Of a DNA stretch of 64,000 bases, positions 29,119 through 37,936 are shown piece after piece. The notes beneath the pieces are model-generated. The model did not search any database. It saw nothing but the letters and a program-made list of their open reading frames with translations, and had not been told where the DNA came from. Every line of letters starts with the position of its first letter. The stretch's first letter is position 1. Position numbers and translations under genes: made by a program. This DNA comes from Sphingomonas sp. Leaf32 (lineage in GTDB: Bacteria; Pseudomonadota; Alphaproteobacteria; Sphingomonadales; Sphingomonadaceae). The stretch is from contig NZ_LMLA01000007.1 of the NCBI RefSeq assembly GCF_001421765.1, positions 397,510-461,509 of the forward strand, read 5' to 3'.

Positions 29119-30666
29119 TCAGCCGGCCCCGGCGCCCTTTGCCGCTTTCCTGCCCTGATCGGTCGCCTCACGCCACTTGGCCAGCGCCGCCGGGCCGCCA
29201 TCCTTGTCGATCGTCGCGATCAACGTCGCGGCCAGCGCCGCATTGTCGTCGCGATGCGGGGCATAGGCGATCGGCCCCAGCATCTTGCGCGCATCGGCCG
29301 CCTTTCCCTGGTCGAGCAGATCGGCGGCGACCAGCATCCGGACGTCGGGGTCCTGCGGTCCCAGCAGGTGCGCGCGCATCAGCGCGGCGCGGGTATTGGC
29401 GGTGAGCGGCGTGCCTGCCGCCCGATAGGATTTGTAGAACTCGACCAGCGGCTCGGCCGCGTCGTTGTCGATGCCGTTGGCCGCCAGGAACGACTTGCGG
29501 ATGTCGCGCCACTGCGCGGGGTCGGTGACCTTGCCCGCCTGCGCCGCACCGACGCGCGCCATGCCGAGATAGAGGTAACCGTCCACAGACCGCGCATCGG
29601 CGGCGATCGCACGACGGGCGGCGGCCTCCGCTTCGGCATAATTGCCCGCGTCATATTCGGCCTCGGCCAGCGCGACCTGTACCGCCGGATCGTTGGGATA
29701 GGGGGCGGCGGCGCGCCGCGCGGCGGACACCATTTGCCGGGCCTGTTCGGGGGTCACCCCCTTTTTCGAACGTTGCTGGGTGCGCATCATCGCGACTTCC
29801 CCCGGCCGCAGCGCGCGGACCGTGACCGGCAGGTCGGGGATCATGCCCGTCGGCAGCGTCGAATAGCGCATTCCGCGCCGCATATAGGCGGACAGGTCGC
29901 GGTCGAGCTGGCGGGGTTCGCCCAGCGCCTTGGCCGCCTCCAGCATCGGCTTGCCCGCGTTGATCGCGTCCATATAGCTGCCGAGCTGTCCCTTGCGGCT
30001 CGCATCGAACACCAGCATGTGGGTCAGCAGCCAGCCCTGGGCATAGATGCCGTCGACCCCGCTCTTGTTCGCATTGCCGCCCAGCAGTGTCGCGGACGAT
30101 ACCGGCAGGCCATCGGCAAAGGCGTCGGCGCGGTACATGGCCGGCCGGCCGATCTCGATACTGCCGTCGGGCTTCATCCGGGTCGGTCCGAAAAATTCGG
30201 CGAACCCCTCGACGAACCATGCCGGAAAGGCGGCATCGGCCCAGTTCGACAGCATGAAATGATGGGTATATTCATGGAACAGGATCGCTTCCGCGCCGAT
30301 CGCGTTGGCCGTTTCCTGCACCATCTGGCGTGGCACGAACGCCACCGATCCGCCCGCGCGCGGGATGTAGAAGCCGGCGACGTTGGCCCTGCCGGCCAGG
30401 CTCGCCACCGCCGACTGGTCGTCGACGACATAGACGGTGACCGGATTGGCCGGCCCGGTCGGGGATGTCGGCATGTTGGTCAGATGGCGCAGCAGCCGGT
30501 CGAACCGTTCGAGCCGTTCGGCGAAATGCGATACCGCCGCCGGCTTGTCGTCGGAATAGACGACGAAATGCGCGGTCCGCGCCTCCTGCCATTCCGCATG
30601 GGCCGCAACCGGCCAGCACGCCATCGCCCCGCACGCCAACCACCGAACCAGACGCCGCATCTTCAC
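29119..30666 (-). CDS. Putative zinc peptidase (HExxH) with TPR-like C-terminal half
   Basis: A 515-residue secreted protein. A signal peptide (cut after VAAHA) is followed by a peptidase-MA-like domain: HEYTHHFML at residues 131-139 gives the HExxH zinc site, with PAWFVEGFAEFFGP about 12 residues later providing the third ligand region (ExxAE). The second half, from about residue 300, is made of Ala-rich helical repeats (AEAEYDAGNYAEAEAAARRAI and similar), typical of TPR. Such proteins often have a helper or scaffold role in the envelope. It is transcribed in the same direction as the protease gene 56 bases downstream, so the two may act together. The substrate is not known. Confidence 0.82.
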   Translation of the reverse strand: MKMRRLVRWLACGAMACWPVAAHAEWQEARTAHFVVYSDDKPAAVSHFAERLERFDRLLRHLTNMPTSPTGPANPVTVYVVDDQSAVASLAGRANVAGFYIPRAGGSVAFVPRQMVQETANAIGAEAILFHEYTHHFMLSNWADAAFPAWFVEGFAEFFGPTRMKPDGSIEIGRPAMYRADAFADGLPVSSATLLGGNANKSGVDGIYAQGWLLTHMLVFDASRKGQLGSYMDAINAGKPMLEAAKALGEPRQLDRDLSAYMRRGMRYSTLPTGMIPDLPVTVRALRPGEVAMMRTQQRSKKGVTPEQARQMVSAARRAAAPYPNDPAVQVALAEAEYDAGNYAEAEAAARRAIAADARSVDGYLYLGMARVGAAQAGKVTDPAQWRDIRKSFLAANGIDNDAAEPLVEFYKSYRAAGTPLTANTRAALMRAHLLGPQDPDVRMLVAADLLDQGKAADARKMLGPIAYAPHRDDNAALAATLIATIDKDGGPAALAKWREATDQGRKAAKGAGAG

Positions 30667-30720
30667 GCTCCCCCAATACTCGCACGTCGATGCTAACTGC
30701 CTGAAACGCCGTCGCCAAGC

Positions 30721-32886
30721 TCACACGAAGCTGTACGGATCGACGTCGACCGCCACCCGCACCTTCGTCCCCCATTCCACCCCGTCCAGCCAGTCGCGGA
30801 TCACGTCCTGCACGTCGAGGCTGCGGGTCGCATGGACCAGCAGGCGGAAGCGGTGCCGCCCGCGCAGCATCGCCAGCGGGGCGGGGGCGGGGCCGTAGAC
30901 GTGGCAGCCCTCCACCTGCGGTGCCGCGCGGCCGATGGCGCGGGCGGTGGCTTCGGCCGCGCCCTTGTCCTCCGACGACACGATGATCGCGGCATAGCGG
31001 CCGAACGGCGGCACCCCGGCATCGGCCCGCGCCTCGGTCTCCGCCGCATAGAAGCTGTCGGCATCGCCCGAGATCAGCGCCTGCATCACCGGCGCATTGG
31101 GCTGGGTCGTCTGGATATAGACATGGCCGGGCTTGGTTCCGCGTCCGGCGCGGCCCGCGACCTGCGCGATCTGCTGGAAGGTCCGCTCCGACGCGCGCAG
31201 GTCGCCGCCCTGCAACCCCAGGTCGGCGTCGATCACCCCGACACAGGTGAGGTTGGGGAAATGATAGCCCTTGGTCACCAGCTGCGTGCCGACGACGATG
31301 TCGATGTCGCCCGCCTCCATCCGCCCGACGAACTCCGCCGCCTTGGCCGGGGACCAGATGGTGTCGGAGGTGACGATCGCGATCTTCGCGGTCGGCCACA
31401 GCGCCGCCGCCTCGTCGGCGATGCGCTCGACGCCGGGGCCGCAGGCGACCAGTGCGTCCTCGGCATGGCATTCGGGGCAGGCGCGCGGCGTGGGCAGGAC
31501 ATGGCCGCAATGATGGCAGGACAGCCGGTGGATCAGCCGATGCTCGACCATCCATGCGGTGCAATTGGGGCATTGGAAGCGATGCCCGCACGACCGGCAC
31601 AGCGTCAGCGGGGCATAGCCGCGCCGGTTGAGGAACAGCAGCGCCTGTTCCTTGCGGCCGAGCGTCTCGTCGATCGCCTTGACCAACGGCGCGGCGATCC
31701 AGCGGCCGCGTTCGGGCGGCTGTTCGATCAGGTCGATTGCCTGGATCGTCGGCAACTGCGCCTTGCCGTAGCGGCCGGGCAGCTTCACCTCGGTATAGCG
31801 GCCCTGCGCGACCTGTTGCCGCGTCTCGATCGCGGGCGTCGCGCTGGCGAGGATCACCGGGCATTTCTCGAACAGCCCGCGCATCACCGCCACGTCGCGG
31901 GCGTGGTAATGGACGCCCTCTTCCTGCTTGAAGCTGGTCTCGTGCGCCTCGTCGACGACGATCAGTCCCAGATCGGCATAGGGCAGGAACAGCGCGGAGC
32001 GCGCGCCGACCACCACCTTCGCCTGTCCGCTGGCGATCGCGCGCCATGCGCGGCGGCGTTGCGTCGAGCGCAGGTCGCTGTGCCACGGCACCGGCTCGCA
32101 GCCGAAGCGCGCGGTGAAGCGCTTGAGGAACGGTTCGGTCAGCGCGATCTCCGGGAGGAGCACCAGCACTTGCCGATCCTGCCGGATCGCGGCGGCCACC
32201 GCCTCGAAATACACCTCGGTCTTGCCCGATCCGGTAACGCCGTCGAGCAGGAAGGGGTGGAAGGCGTTGGCATCCACCGCCCCGGTCAGCCTATCCGCCG
32301 CCGCCTGCTGATCGTCGGACAGCGCCGGTTGGTGATGATCGGGGTCGGGCGTCGGATAGGGCTGGTCGATGTCGACCGACACCGCCTCGATCGCGCCGAG
32401 CTTCACCAGCCCGCGGATCACCGCGTCGGACACGTCGGCGATGCTGGCAAGTTCGCGCACCAGCCCGCGCCGCTCACCGATCCGCTCCAGCGCCTGTTCC
32501 CGCTGCGCCGTCATCCGATCGGGCACCACGCCGGTCGCGCGATATTCGATGGCGAGCTTCGCTCCCTCCAGCGCCGAGTTGGAGGCGAGGCACATGCGCA
32601 GGACGGAGGCAGGGGCGGCGAGATAATAGCCCGCCGTCCACTCCACCAACCGGCGCAAGGGAGCCGCGATCGGCGGCACGTCGGCGACGGCCAGCAGCGG
32701 GCGCAGGCGGTTGTCGCCGACCTCCTCCGCCGCCAGCCGTTCCGCATCCCACACCACGCCGACCAGTTGCCGGGGACCGAGCGGGGCGGTGACGATCGAG
32801 CCGGCCTCGACAGTCATGCCATGCGGCACGCGGTAATCGAGCGGCCCGAGTGCGGCGTTGAGCAGGAGGACGCGGGCGCGGGACAT
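30721..32886 (-). CDS. priA: Primosomal replication helicase PriA
   Basis: A 721-residue DEAH-box helicase that restarts stalled forks. Walker A GVTGSGKT is at 216-223 and VVDEAH at about 310-315. The helicase half contains CRSCGHRFQCPNC and CHHCGHVLPTPRACPEC, the two zinc-binding cysteine groups of PriA, and QVAGRAGRG (motif VI). The N-terminal domain begins with ARVLLLNAALGPLDYRVP, the 3'-binding fold. The start is ATG 32886; the frame is open upstream but that stretch is inverted-repeat DNA with a translated repeat. It is in the same direction as the two peptidase genes but separated by 54 bases. Confidence 0.95.
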   Translation of the reverse strand: MSRARVLLLNAALGPLDYRVPHGMTVEAGSIVTAPLGPRQLVGVVWDAERLAAEEVGDNRLRPLLAVADVPPIAAPLRRLVEWTAGYYLAAPASVLRMCLASNSALEGAKLAIEYRATGVVPDRMTAQREQALERIGERRGLVRELASIADVSDAVIRGLVKLGAIEAVSVDIDQPYPTPDPDHHQPALSDDQQAAADRLTGAVDANAFHPFLLDGVTGSGKTEVYFEAVAAAIRQDRQVLVLLPEIALTEPFLKRFTARFGCEPVPWHSDLRSTQRRRAWRAIASGQAKVVVGARSALFLPYADLGLIVVDEAHETSFKQEEGVHYHARDVAVMRGLFEKCPVILASATPAIETRQQVAQGRYTEVKLPGRYGKAQLPTIQAIDLIEQPPERGRWIAAPLVKAIDETLGRKEQALLFLNRRGYAPLTLCRSCGHRFQCPNCTAWMVEHRLIHRLSCHHCGHVLPTPRACPECHAEDALVACGPGVERIADEAAALWPTAKIAIVTSDTIWSPAKAAEFVGRMEAGDIDIVVGTQLVTKGYHFPNLTCVGVIDADLGLQGGDLRASERTFQQIAQVAGRAGRGTKPGHVYIQTTQPNAPVMQALISGDADSFYAAETEARADAGVPPFGRYAAIIVSSEDKGAAEATARAIGRAAPQVEGCHVYGPAPAPLAMLRGRHRFRLLVHATRSLDVQDVIRDWLDGVEWGTKVRVAVDVDPYSFV

Positions 32887-32970
32887 GGGTGGGTAGATAG
32901 GGAAGACTGTCGCTTCCGTCATCCCGGCGCAGACTTGGCCGCTATGCCAAGAGCGATCCCAAAGCTCCCC

Positions 32971-33063
32971 GTCATCCCGGCGAAGGCCGGGATCCATGGC
33001 TCCGCAAGCGCCGATGGCTTCGGTTCCTGCGGCGCGGTGGATCCCGGCCTGCGCCGGGATGAC
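32971..33063. repeat. Inverted-repeat element, GTCATCCCGG type
   Basis: A 93-base unit: GTCATCCCGGCGAAGGCCGG at the left and CCGGCCTGCGCCGGGATGAC at the right, with GGGATCCA and TGGATCCC inside, so the ends are mutually inverted. It is one of two units placed one after the other upstream of priA (next: 33090). Region 32887-32970 holds only a fragment of the same kind (CATCCCGGCGCAG). Confidence 0.85.
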
Positions 33064-33089
33064 GGGAGAGGCAGACTTCAACTCCCATC

Positions 33090-33184
33090 GTCATTCCCGC
33101 GCAGGCGGGAATCCATACACGCTGACGGTCGTGCCTCTATCGCAGGCGTCAGCGTGTATGGGTCCCCGCCTGCGCGGGGACCAC
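33090..33184. repeat. Inverted-repeat element, GTCATTCC type, adjacent copy
   Basis: A 95-base unit, GTCATTCCCGCGCAGGCGGG to CCCCGCCTGCGCGGGGACCA, with CCATACACGCTGA and TCAGCGTGTATGG inverted inside. It matches the element at 17274 in both ends and inner arms, and ends 11 bases before the stop of the receptor gene at 33196. The pair fills the 309-base gap between priA and that gene. Confidence 0.85.
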
Positions 33185-33195
33185 GATGGTCGGGA

Positions 33196-35283
33196 TTACA
33201 GCGCCAGCCGCGCGGTCACGCGGATGTCGCGTCCGGCGAGCGGGGCGTAATCCTTCAGGAAGCTGGCATGACGGCGTGCCTCGACGTCGAAGATGTTGTT
33301 CGCCGACAGCATCAGGGTGGTGTTGCTGTCCCGCCCGAACGGCCTCAGCGATACCGACGCGTTGACCATCGTATAGGCCGGCGTCGTGGTTTCGAGGTTG
33401 GAGACCCGGTCCTGCCGCGTCACATGCTCGACCTCGCCGCGCACCTGCACCATCCGGCCCTGTGCCTCGATCCCGCCCAGCACGCGCAGCGGCGGGATGC
33501 GCGGGGCGGGGCCGCGATCGACGATCGTGGCGCGGGTATAGTCGGCCAGGCCGTCAAGGTTGATCGCCGTCTCGCCGAACTTCGCCAGGCGCGCCGACGC
33601 TTCCGCTTCGAAGCCCCACAGCCGGGCATCGGCTTGGGCATACTGGAACACCGGCAGGTCGTCCTCGACGGCACCGGTCGGGTTCTCGTAGATGAAGTTG
33701 CGGAACCAGTTGTGATAGGCCGACAGGCCGAAGCTGTAGCCGTCGCCCGACCCCTTCAGCGTCGCTTCGAGGCCGTCGCTGATTTCCTTGGCGAACGCGG
33801 GGTTGCCGACCTCGAACGCCTGGGTCCCGGCGTGCGGGCCGTTGGCGAACAGTTCCTCGGCCGACGGCGCACGCTCGGTGTGGCTGGCGTTGACGCCGAA
33901 GCGGATATTCTCGGCCAGGCCGACACTGCCGCCGAGCGAGCCGGAGAAGCTGTCGAAGCCGCGGCGGATATTGCCGTTGCCCAGCAGGGCGTCGGCCGAT
34001 GCGCGGGCGACGGTATATTCGTACCGCCCGCCGGCTTCCGCCCGGAACGCGCCCATGTCGAACGACTGGAGCGTGAACAGGCCGAATTGCTGCGTTTCGT
34101 TGCGCGGCACGAATTTTTCGTCGCCCTGCACGTTGAAGTCGCGGATGAACATCTGTCCGCCCACCGCACCGCGCCAGCCGCCGCGCGCCGCCTGTACCAG
34201 TTCCAGCCGCGCCTCGACGCTCTGGTTGAAGAAGCTGGTGCCGATCTCGCCCGTATCCTCGATCTCGTCATGGCGATAATCGGCGAAGCCGGCGCGCAGG
34301 CGGATCTTTTCGAGCAGGCCGCCGCCGGTATCGACCTCGCCGCGCATGTCGGCCCGGGTCTGCTGGACGTGGAGCGTCACTTCCTCCGCCTCGCCGCCGT
34401 CCAGCGAATAGCGGATCGGCACGCCGTAGCGATTGTCGAGATGGCTGACCGAGAAGCCCAGATTGCCGGTATCGGTGACGATCGCCGCACCGCCGGCGAC
34501 TTCCCACATCTTCGACTGCGAATTGGGTAGTTTGCCCTTGAGGTCGGCCAGCTCGCGAATGTCCGCGTCGGTGCTGGCCGCCGCTTGGCGGCGCAGCGGC
34601 CGCGACAGGATATAGCCGCCGGTATCGAGGTCGTCGGTCTTGCCATAGGTGCCGTCGAGGTGGAACACGACCTTGTCGGTCACCGGCACGTCGACCGACG
34701 CCGACCCGCTGCGCTCGTTCGCCGCCGAGCCATAGGTCGCGATCGCGTCGGCATGGATCGGTTCGTCGGGCACGCGGCGCGGGATGCGGCTGTCGATGAC
34801 GTTCACCACGCCGCCGATCGCCGACGACCCGAACAGGAGCGCCGACGGACCGCGCAGCACCTCGATCCGGTCGGCGGTCAGCGGGTTGATCGCGACGGCA
34901 TGGTCGACCGAGGTGTTGGATACGTCGAAGCTGCCGATGCCGTCGGTCAGCACGCGGACGCGCTCCCCCTGAAGGCCGCGCAGCACCGGGCGCGAGGCGT
35001 TGGGACCGAAGCTGGTCGCCGACACGCCCGGCTGGCGGGCCAGCGTCTCGCCGATGGTCGGGCGCAGTTCGCGGGTCAGTTCCTCGCCGCTCAGCACGCT
35101 GGTGCCCGACAGGATATCGGCCTGATTGCGCTGGTACGGCGCGGTGATGATGATCTCGGGCGGGGCCTCGCTGTGATAGCTGTCGGTCGTCGTCGCCGCG
35201 CCCTGAACGTTCGTGCTTTGGGCAAAGGCAGCGGCGGGCAGGACCAAGGCGGTGGTCGACAGCCACAGGGCGGGACGGAACAT
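33196..35283 (-). CDS. TonB-dependent receptor, ZnuD-like
   Basis: A 695-residue outer-membrane receptor. The signal peptide (LPAAAFA), TonB box-like PPEIIITAPY and plug (LRPTIGETLARQPGVSATSFG, ASRPVLRGLQGERVRVLTDG and EVLRGPSALLFGSSAIGGVVNV) are clear, and the barrel ends with RHASFLKDYAPLAGRDIRVTARLAL, of which SFLKDYAPLAGR is the diagnostic tail. That tail and the plug resemble the zinc receptor ZnuD and its relatives, so zinc or a metal complex is a likely substrate, though haem or other uptake is possible. The start at ATG 35283 fits the signal peptide. It is divergent from the IclR regulator, with 149 bases between. Confidence 0.85.
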   Translation of the reverse strand: MFRPALWLSTTALVLPAAAFAQSTNVQGAATTTDSYHSEAPPEIIITAPYQRNQADILSGTSVLSGEELTRELRPTIGETLARQPGVSATSFGPNASRPVLRGLQGERVRVLTDGIGSFDVSNTSVDHAVAINPLTADRIEVLRGPSALLFGSSAIGGVVNVIDSRIPRRVPDEPIHADAIATYGSAANERSGSASVDVPVTDKVVFHLDGTYGKTDDLDTGGYILSRPLRRQAAASTDADIRELADLKGKLPNSQSKMWEVAGGAAIVTDTGNLGFSVSHLDNRYGVPIRYSLDGGEAEEVTLHVQQTRADMRGEVDTGGGLLEKIRLRAGFADYRHDEIEDTGEIGTSFFNQSVEARLELVQAARGGWRGAVGGQMFIRDFNVQGDEKFVPRNETQQFGLFTLQSFDMGAFRAEAGGRYEYTVARASADALLGNGNIRRGFDSFSGSLGGSVGLAENIRFGVNASHTERAPSAEELFANGPHAGTQAFEVGNPAFAKEISDGLEATLKGSGDGYSFGLSAYHNWFRNFIYENPTGAVEDDLPVFQYAQADARLWGFEAEASARLAKFGETAINLDGLADYTRATIVDRGPAPRIPPLRVLGGIEAQGRMVQVRGEVEHVTRQDRVSNLETTTPAYTMVNASVSLRPFGRDSNTTLMLSANNIFDVEARRHASFLKDYAPLAGRDIRVTARLAL

Positions 35284-35323
35284 TGGGCGTGTACTCCAGA
35301 TTACGACGACTCGATCCGGTAGC

Positions 35324-35342
35324 GTAATATGATACAACATAC
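35324..35342. promoter_or_regulatory. Possible operator between receptor and iclR
   Basis: An AT-rich 19-base stretch, GTAATATGATACAACATAC, stands out in a G+C-rich intergenic region. Its ends pair (GTA/TAC) and read on the minus strand it resembles a weak Zur box (ATGTTRTA-type half followed by an imperfect second half). With a ZnuD-like receptor starting 41 bases away, a metal-responsive operator is possible. It could also be an IclR site. The match to either consensus is imperfect. Confidence 0.3.
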
Positions 35343-35432
35343 CACTATCTTTGTGCGGCGCAGCGCCTGTCCGATTTGCCCGCGCCGGCCATCGGGTTGC
35401 GCGACCATGTTTTTCCGGCAAAGGTTGCCGGC

Positions 35433-36257
35433 ATGACGCGCAAAACCCCCGTGCCGCCCGCCGAAACCGAAATCGCTGAAACCGCCGATGCCGCCGACGA
35501 CCGTCGCTACCGCGCCCCGGCGCTGGAAAAGGGTCTCGACATCCTCGAACTGCTGGCCGGGGTCACGGCGCCGCTGACGCTGACGCAGATCGTGCAGCGG
35601 CTGGGCCGGTCGCATGGCGAGCTGTTCCGCATGGTGCAGGTACTCGAATATCGCGGCTATCTGTCGACCGAGGCGGGCGGGGACGGCTATACGCTCAGCG
35701 ACCGGCTGTTCTCGCTCGGCATGAACCAGCCGCGCACCCGCTATCTGATCGAGGTCGCACTTCCCGAAATGCGGCAGCTCGCGCTGGAAACCGGCCAGTC
35801 CTGTCACGTCGCCGTGCACACGATGGGCGACATGGCGGTCATCGCGCGGATGGAATCGGCCGATCAGCTCGGCTTCTCGGTCCGGGTCGGCTATCGTCGG
35901 CCGCTTCTGCAGGCGGCATCTGGCGTGGTCCTCTACGCCTTTCAGCCCGATGACGTCCGTGCGCGCTGGGAAGCCTTGCTCGATCCCGTGCCGACGGCCG
36001 AGGCGCTGGCGACGTTCCGCGCCCATGCCGAGGAAGTGCGCGCGGCGGGGATCGAACGCACGCCCAGCCGCTTCGTCAGCGGCGTCACCGACCTGTCGGC
36101 GCCGATCCTGCGCGGGCGTGGCGCCGCGGCGGCACTGACCATGCCCTATCTGTCGAAACTGGGCGAGGCCGACAGCATCGACGCGGCGGCGGCGGCGGTA
36201 CGGGCGGCGGCGCGGCGAATCTCGGACCAACTGGTCGATGACGACCATCATCCGTGA
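35433..36257 (+). CDS. IclR-family transcriptional regulator
   Basis: A 274-residue regulator. The winged helix is in residues 30-95 (APALEKGLDILELL, LTLTQIVQRLGRSHGELFRMV, LEYRGYL), and the effector domain follows with the GQSCHVAVHTMGDMAVIARM strand, VRVGYRRPLLQAASG, and VSGVTDLSAPILRG with the small-molecule pocket. The start at ATG 35433 gives the usual N-terminal extension of about 25 residues. It is divergent from the receptor and upstream of L-fuconate dehydratase in the same direction (134-base gap). A role in controlling sugar-acid use by fucD is likely; the ligand is not known. Confidence 0.9.
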   Translation: MTRKTPVPPAETEIAETADAADDRRYRAPALEKGLDILELLAGVTAPLTLTQIVQRLGRSHGELFRMVQVLEYRGYLSTEAGGDGYTLSDRLFSLGMNQPRTRYLIEVALPEMRQLALETGQSCHVAVHTMGDMAVIARMESADQLGFSVRVGYRRPLLQAASGVVLYAFQPDDVRARWEALLDPVPTAEALATFRAHAEEVRAAGIERTPSRFVSGVTDLSAPILRGRGAAAALTMPYLSKLGEADSIDAAAAAVRAAARRISDQLVDDDHHP

Positions 36258-36301
36258 AGTATACGCACCGTACTGCGCTTTCCGGTTGCAAGGAAAAATC
36301 T

Positions 36302-36317
36302 GTTCACATATGAAAAC
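36302..36317. promoter_or_regulatory. Palindrome upstream of fucD, candidate IclR operator
   Basis: The 16 bases GTTCACATATGAAAAC form a palindrome in 12 of 16 positions (GTT, CATATG and AAC pair; two central flanks do not). It lies 75 bases before the fucD ATG, in the gap after the iclR gene. IclR-family regulators bind short palindromes of this size. The pairing is seen; the function is inferred from location. Confidence 0.35.
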
Positions 36318-36391
36318 GCTTCGGCGTCGGGGATGACGACCGGACCGGGGCGGATCGATCATTCACGGGCGGCGCCCCATGGGGGCTGCGC

Positions 36392-37672
36392 ATGACTATC
36401 ATCACCCGGCTATCGGTACACGACATCCGGTTTCCGACCTCGGCCTTTCTCGACGGGTCGGACGCCATGAATCCGGAACCGGATTATTCGGCGGCCTATT
36501 GCATTCTCGAAACCGATACGCCGGGGCTGGAGGGGCATGGCCTGACCTTCACCATCGGGCGCGGCAACGACCTGTGCTGCGCGGCGATCGCGACGCTGGC
36601 GCCGCTGGTCGAGGGGCTGGCGCTCGACGACATCCGCCGCGACGGTGCCGGGTTCTGGCGGCGGATCACCGGCGACAGCCAGTTGCGCTGGGTCGGCCCG
36701 GAAAAGGGGATCATCCACCTCGCCACCGGCGCGGTCGTCAACGCGGTGTGGGACCTGCTGGCCAAGGCGGCGGGCCTGCCGCTATGGGATTATATCGGGT
36801 CGATGTCCGCGCAGGAGATCGTCGGCCTGATCGATTTCCGCTACATGACCGATTGCATCACCCCCGAAGCGGCGGTGGCGCTGCTGGAAGAGCGGGCGAT
36901 CGGCAAGGCGGAGCGGCGGGCGACGCTGCTGGCGGAGGGCTATCCGGCCTATACCACCTCGCCCGGCTGGCTCGGCTATTCGGATGAGAAGCTGGTCCGC
37001 CTGTGCCGCGAGGCGGTGGCCGACGGCTTTACCCATATCAAGCTGAAGGTCGGCGGCGATCCCGAAAACGACCGCCGCCGCGTCGCGCTGGCGCGCGAGA
37101 CGGTCGGGCCGGACATCGACCTGATGATCGACGCGAACCAGGTGTGGGAGGTGGATCAGGCGATCGCGCGGGTGAACGACCTCGCCTTCGCCAAACCGCG
37201 CTTCATCGAGGAACCGACCTCGCCCGACGATGTCGAGGGGCATCGCGCGATCCGCGACGGGGTGAAGCCGGTACAGGTCGCGACCGGCGAGATGTGCCAG
37301 AACCGCATCGTCTTCAAACAGTTCATCATGCGTCACGCGCTGGACGTCGTGCAGATCGACGCCTGCCGCCTGGGCGGGGTGAACGAGGTGCTGGCGGTGC
37401 TGCTGATGGCGGCGAAATACAATCTCGCCGTCTGGCCGCACGCCGGCGGCGTGGGGCTGTGCGAATATGTCCAGCACCTCTCGATGATCGACTATCTGTG
37501 CTTTTCGGGCGTGAAGCACGAACGCGCGGCCGAGTTCGTCGATCACCTGCACGAACATTTCATCGATCCGTGCGTGGTCGAAAACGGCGCCTATCGCGCG
37601 CCCTCGCGGCCCGGTTACTCGATCGAGATGAAGCCGGAGTCGCGCGAGGCGCATCGGTGGAATCCCAGGTAA
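36392..37672 (+). CDS. fucD: L-fuconate dehydratase
   Basis: A 426-residue enolase-superfamily enzyme that dehydrates L-fuconate to 2-keto-3-deoxy-L-fuconate. The whole acid-sugar dehydratase set is visible: KLKVGG with Lys217 and Lys219, metal ligands Asp248 (MIDANQ), Glu274 (FIEEPTSPDD) and Glu300 (VATGEMCQ), and His350 (AVWPHAGGVGLCEYVQH). These positions agree with the known FucD of Xanthomonas, and MCQNRIVFKQF and VGLCEYVQHL are specific. The start at 36392 gives TIITRLSVHDIRFPTS. No other fucose genes (dehydrogenase, lactonase, aldolase) lie in the window, so its pathway partners are elsewhere or it serves another sugar acid. An IclR gene precedes it. Confidence 0.93.
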   Translation: MTIITRLSVHDIRFPTSAFLDGSDAMNPEPDYSAAYCILETDTPGLEGHGLTFTIGRGNDLCCAAIATLAPLVEGLALDDIRRDGAGFWRRITGDSQLRWVGPEKGIIHLATGAVVNAVWDLLAKAAGLPLWDYIGSMSAQEIVGLIDFRYMTDCITPEAAVALLEERAIGKAERRATLLAEGYPAYTTSPGWLGYSDEKLVRLCREAVADGFTHIKLKVGGDPENDRRRVALARETVGPDIDLMIDANQVWEVDQAIARVNDLAFAKPRFIEEPTSPDDVEGHRAIRDGVKPVQVATGEMCQNRIVFKQFIMRHALDVVQIDACRLGGVNEVLAVLLMAAKYNLAVWPHAGGVGLCEYVQHLSMIDYLCFSGVKHERAAEFVDHLHEHFIDPCVVENGAYRAPSRPGYSIEMKPESREAHRWNPR

Positions 37673-37673
37673 A

Positions 37674-37783
37674 CTCCCCTCCCTGACAAGGGAGGGGGCG
37701 GGGGTGGGTTGGTCCGCGAGGGACGGTAAGCGCTCCACAACCGGCCTACCCACCCCCAGCCCCTCCCTTGTCAGGGAGGGGAG
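37674..37783. repeat. Inverted-repeat element, CTCCCCTCCCTG type
   Basis: A 110-base unit starting one base after the fucD stop: CTCCCCTCCCTGACAAGGGA at one end and CCCTTGTCAGGGAGGGGAG at the other, inverted to each other, with CCACCCCC and GGGGGTGGG inside. It is likely to fold in mRNA. It forms the gap between fucD and the efflux operon. Confidence 0.85.
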
Positions 37784-37936
37784 CGGCGTTGCCGGACCCC
37801 CGCGACAAATTGCGACAACTCCCGCATTGCGTCGAACGATGCGGTGCGTATGAAAACGGTGTCGAAACTTTCGGATGCGCCGGCGGTTATGCGTCGGCGC
37901 ATTCGCGCCGCTTTCCTGTCGCAAAGGTTGTCGCTC

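Noticed and set aside
30832-34530. A long open frame on the plus strand opposite priA and the ZnuD-like receptor
   Set aside because: It lies opposite two genes with complete motifs and crosses inverted repeats; no ribosome site or motif supports it.
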